From NCBI RefSeq assembly GCF_001424345.1, contig NZ_LMPF01000021.1:260542-324541 (forward strand): 64,000 bases of DNA. The letters are read 5' to 3'. Shown one piece after another: positions 51,327-59,824 of the stretch. A model generated the notes under the pieces. That model did no database searches. It was given only the letters and a program-made list of their open reading frames with translations, and was not told where the DNA came from. Source of the DNA: Burkholderia sp. Leaf177 (GTDB lineage Bacteria > Pseudomonadota > Gammaproteobacteria > Burkholderiales > Burkholderiaceae). The stretch's first letter is position 1. Each line of letters begins with the position of its first letter. The translations under genes and the position numbers were made by a program.

Positions 51327-52121
51327 TTATTGCTGAGCGTGTCTGGCTGCATCTTCAATGACAGCCGCGACCTGCTTCGGACGTGATTCATAAACCGAGT
51401 GGCTTGCGCCGGGAATCACAGTCGTGTGGCTGTGCGCACGCGCGTAGTACCAGCGTTCGAGATCCGGATTGATGATCTTGTCCGCGCCGGCGACGATGCC
51501 CCAGCTCGGTTTCGTGGTCCACGCGGCGACTTTCATCGGCTGGGAGAACACCTTTGCGGCCGTCAGGATTTGCGAGTGGGATTCAAACTCGGCTTGCTTG
51601 AGCGGCAGGTCGGCGGCGAAATCCTTGGGAAAGTCCGCAGGGTTCAAATACGTGTAACCGTCGTCGGTTTTCTTGATCGCGCCCGCTTGCTTCGATGTAA
51701 AACTCGGCATGCCCTTGCCCAGATCGCTTTCGTCCTCGCCGACCGCAGGCGCGTGCGCCGCGACATAAACGAGTCCCACCACATTCGGATGCTCGCCCGC
51801 TTCGGTGATGATCGAGCCGCCATAACTGTGCGCCACGAGAATGGTCGGACCGCCTTGCAAATCGAGCACGCGCTTGGTGGCGGCGACATCGTCGTCGAGC
51901 GAGCTCAACGGTTCCTGCACCATGCTCACGTGATACCCGTCCTTGGTGAGAATGTCGTAGACCGGCTTCCAGCCCGAGCCGTCAACCCAGGCGCCATGAA
52001 CGAGAACGATGTTTTTGACGGGCACATCCTTGGGCTTCGCATCTTGGGCGAACGCACTTGCCGACATGAACAGGCAGGCCGAGACCGACAACACCGAACC
52101 AACGAAAGGCAACAGTTTCAT
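51327..52121 (-). CDS. Secreted alpha/beta hydrolase
   Basis: A 264-residue alpha/beta-hydrolase with a Sec signal peptide (cleavage after SAFAQ near residue 26). The oxyanion segment is IVLVHGAWVDGSGW, the nucleophile Ser sits in AHSYGGS near residue 99, and the catalytic His is in PGASHSVYESRP near 242; the acid is probably in GADKIINPDLE. This matches the family of small esterase-like proteins often annotated as salicylate esterase-like. A good GGAG site precedes the start. The upstream gene on the same strand encodes an ECF sigma factor, which may control it. Confidence 0.87.
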   Translation of the reverse strand: MKLLPFVGSVLSVSACLFMSASAFAQDAKPKDVPVKNIVLVHGAWVDGSGWKPVYDILTKDGYHVSMVQEPLSSLDDDVAATKRVLDLQGGPTILVAHSYGGSIITEAGEHPNVVGLVYVAAHAPAVGEDESDLGKGMPSFTSKQAGAIKKTDDGYTYLNPADFPKDFAADLPLKQAEFESHSQILTAAKVFSQPMKVAAWTTKPSWGIVAGADKIINPDLERWYYARAHSHTTVIPGASHSVYESRPKQVAAVIEDAARHAQQ

Positions 52122-52219
52122 TTAAGACTCCAAAAAATAAATAGAAGGGAAGATTCTTTTACTGACCATCAAGACTGCTTATCAATCTCTGCTGGATGCT
52201 TCACTAAAAGCTCGTTTCG

Positions 52220-52804
52220 TTATCCTGCCGCCATCCTGGCCTTTGCAACGTCATGGCCAACGCTCCCACCCATCATCAGTTCGCGCAGCCGTTCACGGCC
52301 GCGCGAAAGACGCGACATCACCGTGCCAACAGGAATGTTCAACGCGAACGCTGCATCGGTGTAGCTCATCTCTTCGAGCCCGACCAGTAACACGACCTGA
52401 CGCTGCTCGATGGAAAGCATTTGCAACGCGGCATCGAGATCACGCACTTCGAGCCGATGAGTCTGGTTCGCGGCAATGGCAATCGATGAAACCGCAAACC
52501 CGGTCTCCGGCACACCGTCGTCATCCACGCTCATGTGCACCGCGTGCATGGACGCATGACGCTGCTGATTCGCGAACAGGTTGTGCATGATCGTGAAGAG
52601 CCACGCCCGCAAATCGGTATCGCGTTCAAATTGTTCAAGGCGCTGCAGCGCGCGTTGCAGCGTGTCCTGTACGAGGTCATCGGCGAGATCGTGGTTCCTG
52701 ATCAGCGCGCGCGAGTAACGGCGCAACCTGGGAACATGGTCCATGAGCTGGTCGCGTACGTCGATGGTGATGCCGTTTTTCGCCGCACATCGGGTGTTCT
52801 GCAT
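52220..52804 (-). CDS. ECF-type RNA polymerase sigma factor
   Basis: A 194-residue sigma factor. Region 2 spans about residues 22-90 (LRRYSRALIRNHDLADDLVQDTLQRALQRLEQFERDTDLRAWLFTIMHNLFANQQR) and region 4 about 125-175 (LSIEQRQVVLLVGLEEMSYTDAAFALNIPVGTVMSRLSRGRERLREL). The ATG at 52804 follows GAGGT at six bases; a longer frame from 52864 was rejected. No anti-sigma factor gene is adjacent. It does not look like the iron-starvation OrbS/PvdS group, so it should not be assumed to drive the siderophore promoters at 30.5 kb. Confidence 0.9.
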   Translation of the reverse strand: MQNTRCAAKNGITIDVRDQLMDHVPRLRRYSRALIRNHDLADDLVQDTLQRALQRLEQFERDTDLRAWLFTIMHNLFANQQRHASMHAVHMSVDDDGVPETGFAVSSIAIAANQTHRLEVRDLDAALQMLSIEQRQVVLLVGLEEMSYTDAAFALNIPVGTVMSRLSRGRERLRELMMGGSVGHDVAKARMAAG

Positions 52805-53091
52805 GATCGTGACCTCGGTCAATAAGCTGAACGGCGCCGAAGACGGGAAGTGGGCTGCGTTCAAGCGAGTGACTAGAATTTAAGGCAAGCGCTGCTGCGC
52901 AACCAGCCCTACCAACGGATGCATCGATCACATGAAGCGGTGGCGCTCTAACACCTTCGTATGAGTTGGCCGCTTTTTAACGGACACGAAATTTCCGCCC
53001 GACCTTTCGTCCAGGACTAAAATGTCGGCGGGGCTTTTTGCGGCACTTCGCCGCTGTCGGGGGGATGATCTTGATACATGATCCGCGCACG

Positions 53092-53754
53092 ATGACGGGC
53101 ATGGGCACGGCTGAAACAAAACCGAACGCATCGGTGGTGTATGTCGTCGATGACGACGATTCCATGCGCTTCGCCGTGAGTAATCTGCTGCGCTCGGTCG
53201 GCCTTCAGGTCGAAGCGTTTGCGTCGGCTCAGGAATTCCTCGACTGCCCGAAAGCGAGCGTCCCGAGTTGCCTGATTCTCGATGTACGTCTGCGCCAGGA
53301 AAGCGGTCTCGCCCTTCAGGACGACATGGCGCGAAGCGGCCTGCGCATTCCGGTTCTATTCATGACGGGTCATGGCGACATCGAAATGTCGGTGCGGGCA
53401 ATGAAAGCGGGCGCGGTCGATTTCCTGACGAAACCGTTCCGCGACCAGGACATGCTCGACGCCGTTACGAGCGCGCTTGCACGCGATCACGAACGGCTGG
53501 CGCACGAGCTGTCAAAAGCCGACGTGACACGCAGCTATGCGTCTTTGACGCCGCGCGAGAAGGAGGTCATGGGGCATGTCGTGGCCGGATTGATGAACAA
53601 GCAGATCGCCGCTGAAATGAATCTGAGCGAAATCACCGTCAAGATTCATCGCGGGCAATTGACGAAAAAAATGGGCTCGCGATCGGTTGCCGATCTGGTG
53701 CGCAAAGCCGAAGCGCTCGGCATCCGCCCGGATATCGTGCACAAACCAAAATAG
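53092..53754 (+). CDS. FixJ/TtrR-type response regulator
   Basis: A response regulator of about 220 residues with a receiver (VVYVVDDDDSMRFAVSNLLRSVG, phosphorylation Asp in CLILDVRL, T in LFMTGHGD and K in FLTKPF) and a LuxR-type output domain (LTPREKEVMGHVVAGLMNKQIAAEMNLSEITVKIHRGQLTKKM). The FixJ-group receiver shows the typical GHGDIEMSVRAMKAGAVDFLTKPF. The start is uncertain: ATG codons at 53065, 53092 and 53101 are all in frame and none has a well-spaced ribosome site. It is convergent with the histidine kinase gene, eight bp apart, and is the probable output of that kinase. Confidence 0.88.
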   Translation: MTGMGTAETKPNASVVYVVDDDDSMRFAVSNLLRSVGLQVEAFASAQEFLDCPKASVPSCLILDVRLRQESGLALQDDMARSGLRIPVLFMTGHGDIEMSVRAMKAGAVDFLTKPFRDQDMLDAVTSALARDHERLAHELSKADVTRSYASLTPREKEVMGHVVAGLMNKQIAAEMNLSEITVKIHRGQLTKKMGSRSVADLVRKAEALGIRPDIVHKPK

Positions 53755-53761
53755 CGTGGCG

Positions 53762-56002
53762 TCAGGCAGCCTGCCCGGCAGCTTTGAAAAGCGGCAACAC
53801 GAAGCGCAGTTCCGCGCCGCCCTCATCCGGCGAATGCGCCGAAATCCGGCCGCCGTGGTTTTCGATTATCGAGCGGCAAATTGATAACCCCATTCCCATT
53901 CCATCGGCTTTGGTAGTGAAGAACGGGCTGAACAGATGTGCCAAGTCTGCGTCGGCGATACCTGTTCCCTGATCCTTTACCGTTGTCATCACGGTGTCGC
54001 CGGGAAGCAGGCGCGTCGCGATCGTCAATTGCCTTGGACCGCCATTCTTGCTCGACATTGCCTGAGCGCCATTCATCATGAGGTTGATCAGCACTTGCTG
54101 GATCTGCACGCGGTCCGCGCAAACCTGCAGCGACGCCGGATCGAACTGCGTCACAAGCGTTGCGCGATGATTCTGAAGCTCGCGGCGCACGAGTTCTATC
54201 GATTCAGTTATCAGCGCATTGAGATCGAGCACGCTCTGGCTCGGGCCGCGTTTCTTCGCCATTTCACGCGTCTGGCGGACGACGTCGCCCGCACGCTTGG
54301 CGTCGCGGATCATCTGATCGATCGATTGCGCCGCCTCGCCAAGATCCGGCTGCGGCCGGTTGAGCCAACGCAGCGCGGCGTCACCGCACGTCACAATGGC
54401 GGCGATCGGCTGCGTCACCTCATGCGCGATGGATGAGGCAAGCTCTCCCAGCGTGGTCACGCGCGACACATGCGCGAGCTCGGACATGGAGCGCGCCAAC
54501 GCTTCGTGCGTGCGCTTTGCTTCCGTGACGTCGATCAGCGCGCCCACATACTCTTGCCGTTCATCCGACGAACCGGTTTTGCAAGCGAGCGCATGCGCCA
54601 CGAAATGAACATGCTTGATGCTGCCGTCCGGCATGCACAGTCTGTGCTCGGCATCGATATCCGGTTCGCCGGCCAACGCGAGCCGCGAGACGTTCTGGAC
54701 GATCGGCAAATCTTCCGGCAGCGTCCGCGCTTCGATCAACTCCACGGATGGCGTGCAGTCCAGCGGGTAATCGTAGATTCGATACGCCTCTTCCGACCAG
54801 CTCATTTCCCCGCGATCCATCCGCATGGCAATGCTGCCGGTCTTGCTCAGACGCTGCGCCTCGGACAACAACGCCTCGCTGCGTTCAAGCGCTTCTTCAG
54901 CGCGCTTGCGCTCCTCGATGTCGGTGTTGACGCCATACCATCGCAGCACATTGTCCTGCGCGTCGCGCATGGGTTCCGCGCCAATATGCATCCATCTGTA
55001 TTCGCCGTTTTGGCGACGCACGCGCGCTGAATATTCGAACGATGTCCCCGTCGCGATCGCGTCGTTCCATGCGCGATCGATACCTTGCAGGTCATTGGGA
55101 TGAATGATCTCCGACCAGATATCGCGTTGCGCCGACACATCCGGTGTATTGCCGCCGATGTCCGCCGCGAAGACGCCAACTTCCTGCCATCGGCGGTTCA
55201 CGAATTCGAGCTTGCCGTCGTTCGAAGAGGTCCAGACCATGCCGGGAATGGCATCGATGGCTGCGCGCAGTTCATCTTGCTTACGCTGCAGCTCGGCTTC
55301 CATGCGCTTTTGCGCGGTGATGTTGTTGTTCGTCGCGAGCACGGCGCGCGGCCGCCCGAGACGATCGCGCCATAAACGCAAGCGGCTCGATACCACCACA
55401 TGCGTGCCGTCCTGGCGCGTGCGTTCGGCTTCGCCGTCCCACTGCCCGGTGCTCAGCAGTTGCTGGCGAATCTGCGCAAGGGGAACGGCCATTTGCGTGT
55501 GCGTCAGTTCGTGCACGCGCTTGCCGACAGCTTCCTTCGATGTCCACCCATACAGTTCCTCTGCACCGTGATTCCAGAAACTGATGACGTCGTTCATGTC
55601 GTACACCACGATTGCATCGTGCGTCATGTCGAGCAGTTGTACCTGCTCGACCAGCCGCGCGGTGCTGGCGAGATTGCGCAACGCCAGCACCGAAACAATT
55701 GCAATCGCCAGCAGGCTGACCGCGCAGCGCGCGATGGAAGCGTCGGTGAAATTCGTATCGTGGGAAGACAGGAACGCGCCGATCGTCAGCAGCACCGAAC
55801 CCCACGCAACAAGTAACGTCGCGATCCGGTTGCCGGTGACCGCGACGAGCATCACGACTACTGCGTAAAGTACGGCGATGGCGATATCGAGCGGCGTGAA
55901 CGCATCGATCACGAACACGCTCAGTGCGACCAGCGCCGCGAGTCCCCATAACAGCCGTGCGTCGGGACGTTTCAGACCAATGACAGGGACGCGGACATTC
56001 AT
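53762..56002 (-). CDS. PAS-domain sensor histidine kinase, FixL-like
   Basis: A 746-residue sensor. Four membrane segments are present at about residues 15-110 (LLWGLAALVALSVFVIDAF, AIAVLYAVVVMLVAV, VSLLAIAIVSVLAL). Three PAS domains follow: DAIVVYDMNDVISFWNHGAEELYGW near 125, IPGMVWTSSNDGKLEFVNRRW near 250, and SKTGSIAMRMDRGEMSWSEEAYRIYDYP near 390. The histidine is in LASSIAHEVTQPIAAI near 525, and the ATPase has N (LINLMMNGAQAM), DQGTGIADADLAHLFSPFFTTK and GMGMGLSICRSII. The HEVTQPI box is of the FixL/TtrS/TodS class that pairs with FixJ-type regulators. Its ATG overlaps the stop of the receiver gene. Confidence 0.92.
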   Translation of the reverse strand: MNVRVPVIGLKRPDARLLWGLAALVALSVFVIDAFTPLDIAIAVLYAVVVMLVAVTGNRIATLLVAWGSVLLTIGAFLSSHDTNFTDASIARCAVSLLAIAIVSVLALRNLASTARLVEQVQLLDMTHDAIVVYDMNDVISFWNHGAEELYGWTSKEAVGKRVHELTHTQMAVPLAQIRQQLLSTGQWDGEAERTRQDGTHVVVSSRLRLWRDRLGRPRAVLATNNNITAQKRMEAELQRKQDELRAAIDAIPGMVWTSSNDGKLEFVNRRWQEVGVFAADIGGNTPDVSAQRDIWSEIIHPNDLQGIDRAWNDAIATGTSFEYSARVRRQNGEYRWMHIGAEPMRDAQDNVLRWYGVNTDIEERKRAEEALERSEALLSEAQRLSKTGSIAMRMDRGEMSWSEEAYRIYDYPLDCTPSVELIEARTLPEDLPIVQNVSRLALAGEPDIDAEHRLCMPDGSIKHVHFVAHALACKTGSSDERQEYVGALIDVTEAKRTHEALARSMSELAHVSRVTTLGELASSIAHEVTQPIAAIVTCGDAALRWLNRPQPDLGEAAQSIDQMIRDAKRAGDVVRQTREMAKKRGPSQSVLDLNALITESIELVRRELQNHRATLVTQFDPASLQVCADRVQIQQVLINLMMNGAQAMSSKNGGPRQLTIATRLLPGDTVMTTVKDQGTGIADADLAHLFSPFFTTKADGMGMGLSICRSIIENHGGRISAHSPDEGGAELRFVLPLFKAAGQAA

Positions 56003-56490
56003 GCTCGACTGGCTTTCCCTTGGAACGTACCGGGTTGGGCGCTCGCGCCGTTGCCGCGAAGCTTCTCGAGGCATTGCGCGACCACGGAGCCATCTACCGG
56101 CTTGCTCAGGAAACACATGGCGCCGGCGGCTAGCGCTTGCCGGCTTGCGGCGTCGGAGCGAAACGCGGAGATGAAAATAAACGGCATGGTATAGCCCTTC
56201 TCCGCGAGTTTCGTTTGCAGTTCGAGCCCGCTCATGCCGGGCATCTGGACGTCGGAGATGATGCAGCGCGTGTTGGCGACAACGCCCGAGCCGAGGAATA
56301 ACTCCGCGGACGCATAGAGCCGCGCCTCCCATCCAAGCGAGCGCACCAGGCTGGAGGTTGCGGTCCTTACGGATTCGTCGTCATCGATAATGGAAACAAT
56401 CAGGTCGCTTGGCAAGACAGTGGATCCTCTGGCCGGTTTGTCGGCTTTAGCAGTCGCCACAGGTTGCGAACCACCGATTGACTCCATCAT
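55999..56490 (-). CDS. Stand-alone receiver protein (FixJ-type)
   Basis: A 163-residue protein with a single receiver domain and no output domain. Acidic pocket IIDDDESVRTATSSLVRSLGW near residue 34, phosphorylation Asp in CIISDVQMPGMSGLELQ near 80, T/S in FIFISAF and K in FLSKPVD near 130. An N-terminal extension of about 30 residues and a C-terminal tail have no recognised motif. The stop codon overlaps the ATG of the kinase gene (ATGA), coupling the two. It may act as phosphate sink, modulator or diguanylate-independent signalling partner for the same kinase. Confidence 0.88.
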   Translation of the reverse strand: MMESIGGSQPVATAKADKPARGSTVLPSDLIVSIIDDDESVRTATSSLVRSLGWEARLYASAELFLGSGVVANTRCIISDVQMPGMSGLELQTKLAEKGYTMPFIFISAFRSDAASRQALAAGAMCFLSKPVDGSVVAQCLEKLRGNGASAQPGTFQGKASRA

Positions 56491-56667
56491 ATTCAGAAAG
56501 GCCGCAGCGCACGATCATCTATGAGTATAGGGTCGGCTTTCATAGCGCTTTCATACGACCATTAAGCGGCCGCCATTCCGCGATTTAATTGGAATAGAAA
56601 AGGCACGTCCGGTGTTTGCTTGTACGAGACCCAGCGCTACGGGTCAATTGATCAACGGAAACCGAAC

Positions 56668-56979
56668 ATGCCGCCACATCTGGTATTCACGCAAGACTCA
56701 CTGCGTTTTTTCTCGAAACATGCGCAGCAGCTTCGCAAGCAAAGCAGCAACGTCAGCTTGCTTTCGCTCGATCTCGCGATGCTTCTGCTCCTCGCGACTC
56801 TTCCGCTCGTGCAATTGTCCACGCGATGCGAAATGACCGCAGTGTTTTTGGTGTGCGGCCCCATGCAGCTTTTGCGCAGCATTCCCTACGACATTCGTGT
56901 ATTCATTCTCACGCACAGCCGCGTGTCGTTGTCGATCCTGCACCTGACGAGTCAGCCCGACTTGTCAGAATGCCGATGA
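56668..56979 (+). CDS. Doubtful small hydrophobic protein
   Basis: A 103-residue frame with a Leu-rich stretch (SLLSLDLAMLLLLATLPLVQL near residues 30-50). No family is recognised and no ribosome site stands out. A minus-strand frame (56698-56943) covers the same bases with a charged, Glu/Lys-rich product, and neither can be favoured by composition. It overlaps the first bases of the next gene's upstream region. Kept only because the 500 bp between the receiver and cupin genes is otherwise unexplained. Confidence 0.25.
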   Translation: MPPHLVFTQDSLRFFSKHAQQLRKQSSNVSLLSLDLAMLLLLATLPLVQLSTRCEMTAVFLVCGPMQLLRSIPYDIRVFILTHSRVSLSILHLTSQPDLSECR

Positions 56980-56993
56980 ACGGAGATAAGAAG

Positions 56994-57404
56994 ATGGCTA
57001 CCAATAATCCGTCCTGCCGCAAAGTACGGCCGAGTTCGGCTCGCGCCGGCAAACAGAATCTGCTTTATGCCGAGGGAATATCGGCGCAAACCGTCGGGTC
57101 GAAACATCTGCACATGCAGCTTGCGACGCTGCCGCCAAAGCTTCGCGCGCGTGCACATAAACACGAGGCGCACGAGACAGCAATTTATGTGATTAGCGGC
57201 CAGTCCGGCGTGTGGTACGGAGAAAACCTGGAGCATCACGAGACAGTCAGCGCGGGTGAATTTTTCTATATCCCGGCGAACGTCCCGCATGTGCCCTACA
57301 ACCCGAGCGATACCGAGCCGTGTATCACGGTGATCGCGCGCACGGATCCCAACGATCAGGAAAGCGTGATGCTGTTGCCTGAACTCGATGCCGTGCATCG
57401 TTGA
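56994..57404 (+). CDS. Small cupin-domain protein
   Basis: A 136-residue single-domain cupin. The metal site is visible: HKHEAHETAIYVISGQSGVWYGE near residues 58-80 and FFYIPANVPHVPYNPSD near 93-109, giving the His/Glu/His set typical of motif 1 and motif 2. The ATG at 56994 has GGAG at eight bases and is preferred to 56976. Homologues are commonly annotated as cupins of unknown function. It may bind a small ligand or act as a metal-dependent isomerase or dioxygenase; the substrate is not indicated by neighbours. Confidence 0.85.
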   Translation: MATNNPSCRKVRPSSARAGKQNLLYAEGISAQTVGSKHLHMQLATLPPKLRARAHKHEAHETAIYVISGQSGVWYGENLEHHETVSAGEFFYIPANVPHVPYNPSDTEPCITVIARTDPNDQESVMLLPELDAVHR

Positions 57405-57428
57405 GATTACGACGCACGCTTGGTCGCT

Positions 57429-58163
57429 TTAGCTGACTTCCTCGGTCTGGCGAATGCGCGGCAACATCCGGTCGAACTCGCGCTTGACGATGCCATAACA
57501 TTCGCACGCGCGCGCTTCGAGCCCGGCACGATCAAGCACCTTGATGCAACCACGGCTGTGATGGATCAGGCCTTCATCGTGCAGCTTTCCTGCCGCTTCC
57601 GTCACGCCTTCGCGGCGCACGCCCAGCATGTCGGCGATCATCTGCTGCGTGACTTGCAGCTTGTCCGTCGGCGTGCGGTCGATCTCGATCAGCAACCAGC
57701 GGCACAACTGCTTCGAAAGCGAATGATGACGGTTGCACGCCGCGGTCTGCGCGACTTGCGTGAGGAGCGCCTGCATGTACAGCAGCATCAGGCGGCGCAG
57801 GAAATCGGAACGGCCAAACTGTTCGCGCAAAGCCGAAGCGCTCATGCGATATGCGAAACCCGGACATTGGACTTGAACGCGGGTTGGCATCGTGTCGCCG
57901 CCGGTCAGCACAGGAACGCCCGTCATGCCTTCGCGTCCGATGGCCGCGATTTCCACCGAGCCGCCGTCTTCCATTGTGTGAAGGAGGGAGATGATGGCTG
58001 TCGTCGGAAAATACACGTGCTGAATACGTTGCCCCGAATCACAGAGCAACTGTTCCGTACGAAGCTGAACCAGCTCCAGATGCGGCGTAAGCGCTTGCCA
58101 TTCATGCGCGGGCAGCGCGCCCAACAGATGATTGCCGTGCAGGTCGGACTGAAGGGTCAGCAT
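57429..58163 (-). CDS. Crp/Fnr-family regulator (non-FNR branch)
   Basis: A 244-residue regulator with an N-terminal cyclic-nucleotide-binding-like domain (HVYFPTTAIISLLHTMEDGGSVEIAAIGREGMTGVPVLTGG near residues 45-90) and a C-terminal winged helix (LQVTQQMIADMLGVRREGVTEAAGKLHDEGLI near 170-200). It has no Fe-S cysteine cluster, unlike the protein at 35651, and the recognition helix lacks E-x-x-S-R. This Crp-like subgroup is common in Burkholderiaceae and rhizobia, with unknown ligands. The ATG at 58163 was chosen for its GAGAAG site. It is convergent with the cupin gene. Confidence 0.88.
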   Translation of the reverse strand: MLTLQSDLHGNHLLGALPAHEWQALTPHLELVQLRTEQLLCDSGQRIQHVYFPTTAIISLLHTMEDGGSVEIAAIGREGMTGVPVLTGGDTMPTRVQVQCPGFAYRMSASALREQFGRSDFLRRLMLLYMQALLTQVAQTAACNRHHSLSKQLCRWLLIEIDRTPTDKLQVTQQMIADMLGVRREGVTEAAGKLHDEGLIHHSRGCIKVLDRAGLEARACECYGIVKREFDRMLPRIRQTEEVS

Positions 58164-58809
58164 GATGTTCTTCTCTTGTATTTTCGCGCGGTGCGCCGTT
58201 TTTTGTTCTGGCCGGTTTCGCGTTTCGTGATGCATCTGTCGGCATCGATCTAAAACATGAATCCTGGCCAGCCCCGAAGCAGACTCGCCATGTCGACTGT
58301 TTCTTTTTGTTTCGACATTAATGAGCGCTGCACCACATACTTAGCGAGGACCATGCCAGGAGCGGTCAAATCCAATGCCAGCATGGGCTTGATCGCGATA
58401 GGCAGTAGCGCACATTGGAAGCGTAAGCATTTATGTTTCAGTTCTGAACGAACGGGAACATTGGCGCGTTGATCTGTCGGATTAATTCCGATGAACATTT
58501 TGTCTGCCAAATGCTTGACCAGTGGTCATTCGACGGATCGGGAGGGTGTTGAAACCGACATCGTGATGACGCAGAACGTTGATGGACAAGGCGTAGAAAG
58601 GGCCTTGCCGAAATTGATGCAAATCTGTTTCATCAATACACCGTGACCAAAGCCAGGCGTGCGTATCCGTTCGACGCGAGGCCGCCAGCACACGGCAACA
58701 GCGCTGGAACCCAGGCAGGCGGCGCTCGTGCAGTCAGCCAACGGTCCGCCGCACGGTGATCGAAAAACGTTACGTTATTGTCGCGACGCCTGCCGCGGCC
58801 CGGTTGTTC
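58164..58809. other. Intergenic region with an inverted repeat
   Basis: About 650 bp with only weak small frames (best at 58250-58510, minus, 86 residues, unrecognised). A perfect seven-base inverted repeat ATTGATG-N11-CATCAAT lies at 58613-58637. Its spacing rules out an ordinary FNR site. Nothing else is recognised. Confidence 0.45.
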
Positions 58810-59613
58810 TTAATTCTTCTTCGCCGCCCTGCTACGCCGCTTGGGGCCGAGTTCGATCCAGACCGGCGCGTGATCGCTTGCATGCGGCTGGTCGCGCACC
58901 CAGCGGTCCACGCCGGCGGCACGGAGTTTCGGCGCGAGATCCGCACTCAGCAGCAAGTGGTCGATGCGCAGCCCCGAGTTCGTTTTCCAGTGTTCGCGGA
59001 AGTAATCCCAGAACGTATAGATGCGCTCATCCGGATGGGTCGAGCGCAGTGCGTCCGTCCAGCCTTGTTCGAGCAGGCGCGCGTAGCATTCGCGGCTTTC
59101 GGGCTGCAGCAAGGCGTCCTTCTTCCACGATCGCGTGTTGTAGATGTCTTCATCGGTGGGAATGACATTGAAGTCGCCGGCCAGCACCACCGGATGGCCA
59201 CTTGCAAACAGCGTCGCCGCGTATTCGATCAGCCGCTCGAACCACGCGAGCTTGTATTCGAACTTCGGTCCCGGCTGCGGATTGCCGTTGGGCAGATAAA
59301 GACAGCCGATCAGCATGCCGTCGACCGCTGCTTCTATATAGCGGCTATGCGTGTCGTCCTTGCCGCCCGGCAGGCCGCGGCGGCTTTCGAGCGGATCGGC
59401 GCCTTTCGCGAGGATCGCCACGCCGTTCCACGATTGTTGCCCGTGCCAGATCGCGCCATATCCTGCGGCACGAATTTCATCGATGGGAAACGCCGCGTCC
59501 TGCGCCTTGAGTTCCTGCAGGCAGGCGACATCCGGCGCCTCGCGTTCCAGCCATTCGAGCAAGGCGGGCAACCGCGACTTGATGCCGTTGATGTTGAAGG
59601 TTGCGATCTTCAC
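58810..59613 (-). CDS. xthA: Exonuclease III (AP endonuclease family 1)
   Basis: A 267-residue DNA repair nuclease acting at abasic sites and 3' ends. The sequence begins VKIATFNINGIKSRL and has the catalytic E in CLQELKAQD, Y/N in CLYLPNG, D-x-N in LAGDFNVIPTDEDIYN, and the C-terminal RIDHLLLS and HASDHAPVWIEL with the catalytic His. The start is a GTG at 59613, preceded by GGGAG at eight bases; a much longer in-frame ATG upstream adds unlike sequence. It is divergent from the porin gene. Confidence 0.93.
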   Translation of the reverse strand: MKIATFNINGIKSRLPALLEWLEREAPDVACLQELKAQDAAFPIDEIRAAGYGAIWHGQQSWNGVAILAKGADPLESRRGLPGGKDDTHSRYIEAAVDGMLIGCLYLPNGNPQPGPKFEYKLAWFERLIEYAATLFASGHPVVLAGDFNVIPTDEDIYNTRSWKKDALLQPESRECYARLLEQGWTDALRSTHPDERIYTFWDYFREHWKTNSGLRIDHLLLSADLAPKLRAAGVDRWVRDQPHASDHAPVWIELGPKRRSRAAKKN

Positions 59614-59824
59614 GCTGGCGTCTCCCGGTATCGAATAACTGTAATTGCACGATCCTACGCAATCTTCAGGCCTCCGGCCGGCGTCCTCCAGATCTTGAGA
59701 CCCGTCACTGCACGGTCTTTTTTTTCGACGCAATATGACCGGCGTGTTTCCGCAAGCCTTCCGCCGCCAATACGAAAAAGCTTTCGACTCATCTCGATCA
59801 TCGCCATTCATGGAGCTTACGAGG

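Noticed and set aside
52220..52804. ECF sigma factor considered as the iron-starvation sigma for the siderophore promoters
   Set aside because: Its sequence did not resemble PvdS/OrbS as far as I can judge, it is 20 kb away, and its neighbours have no iron link.
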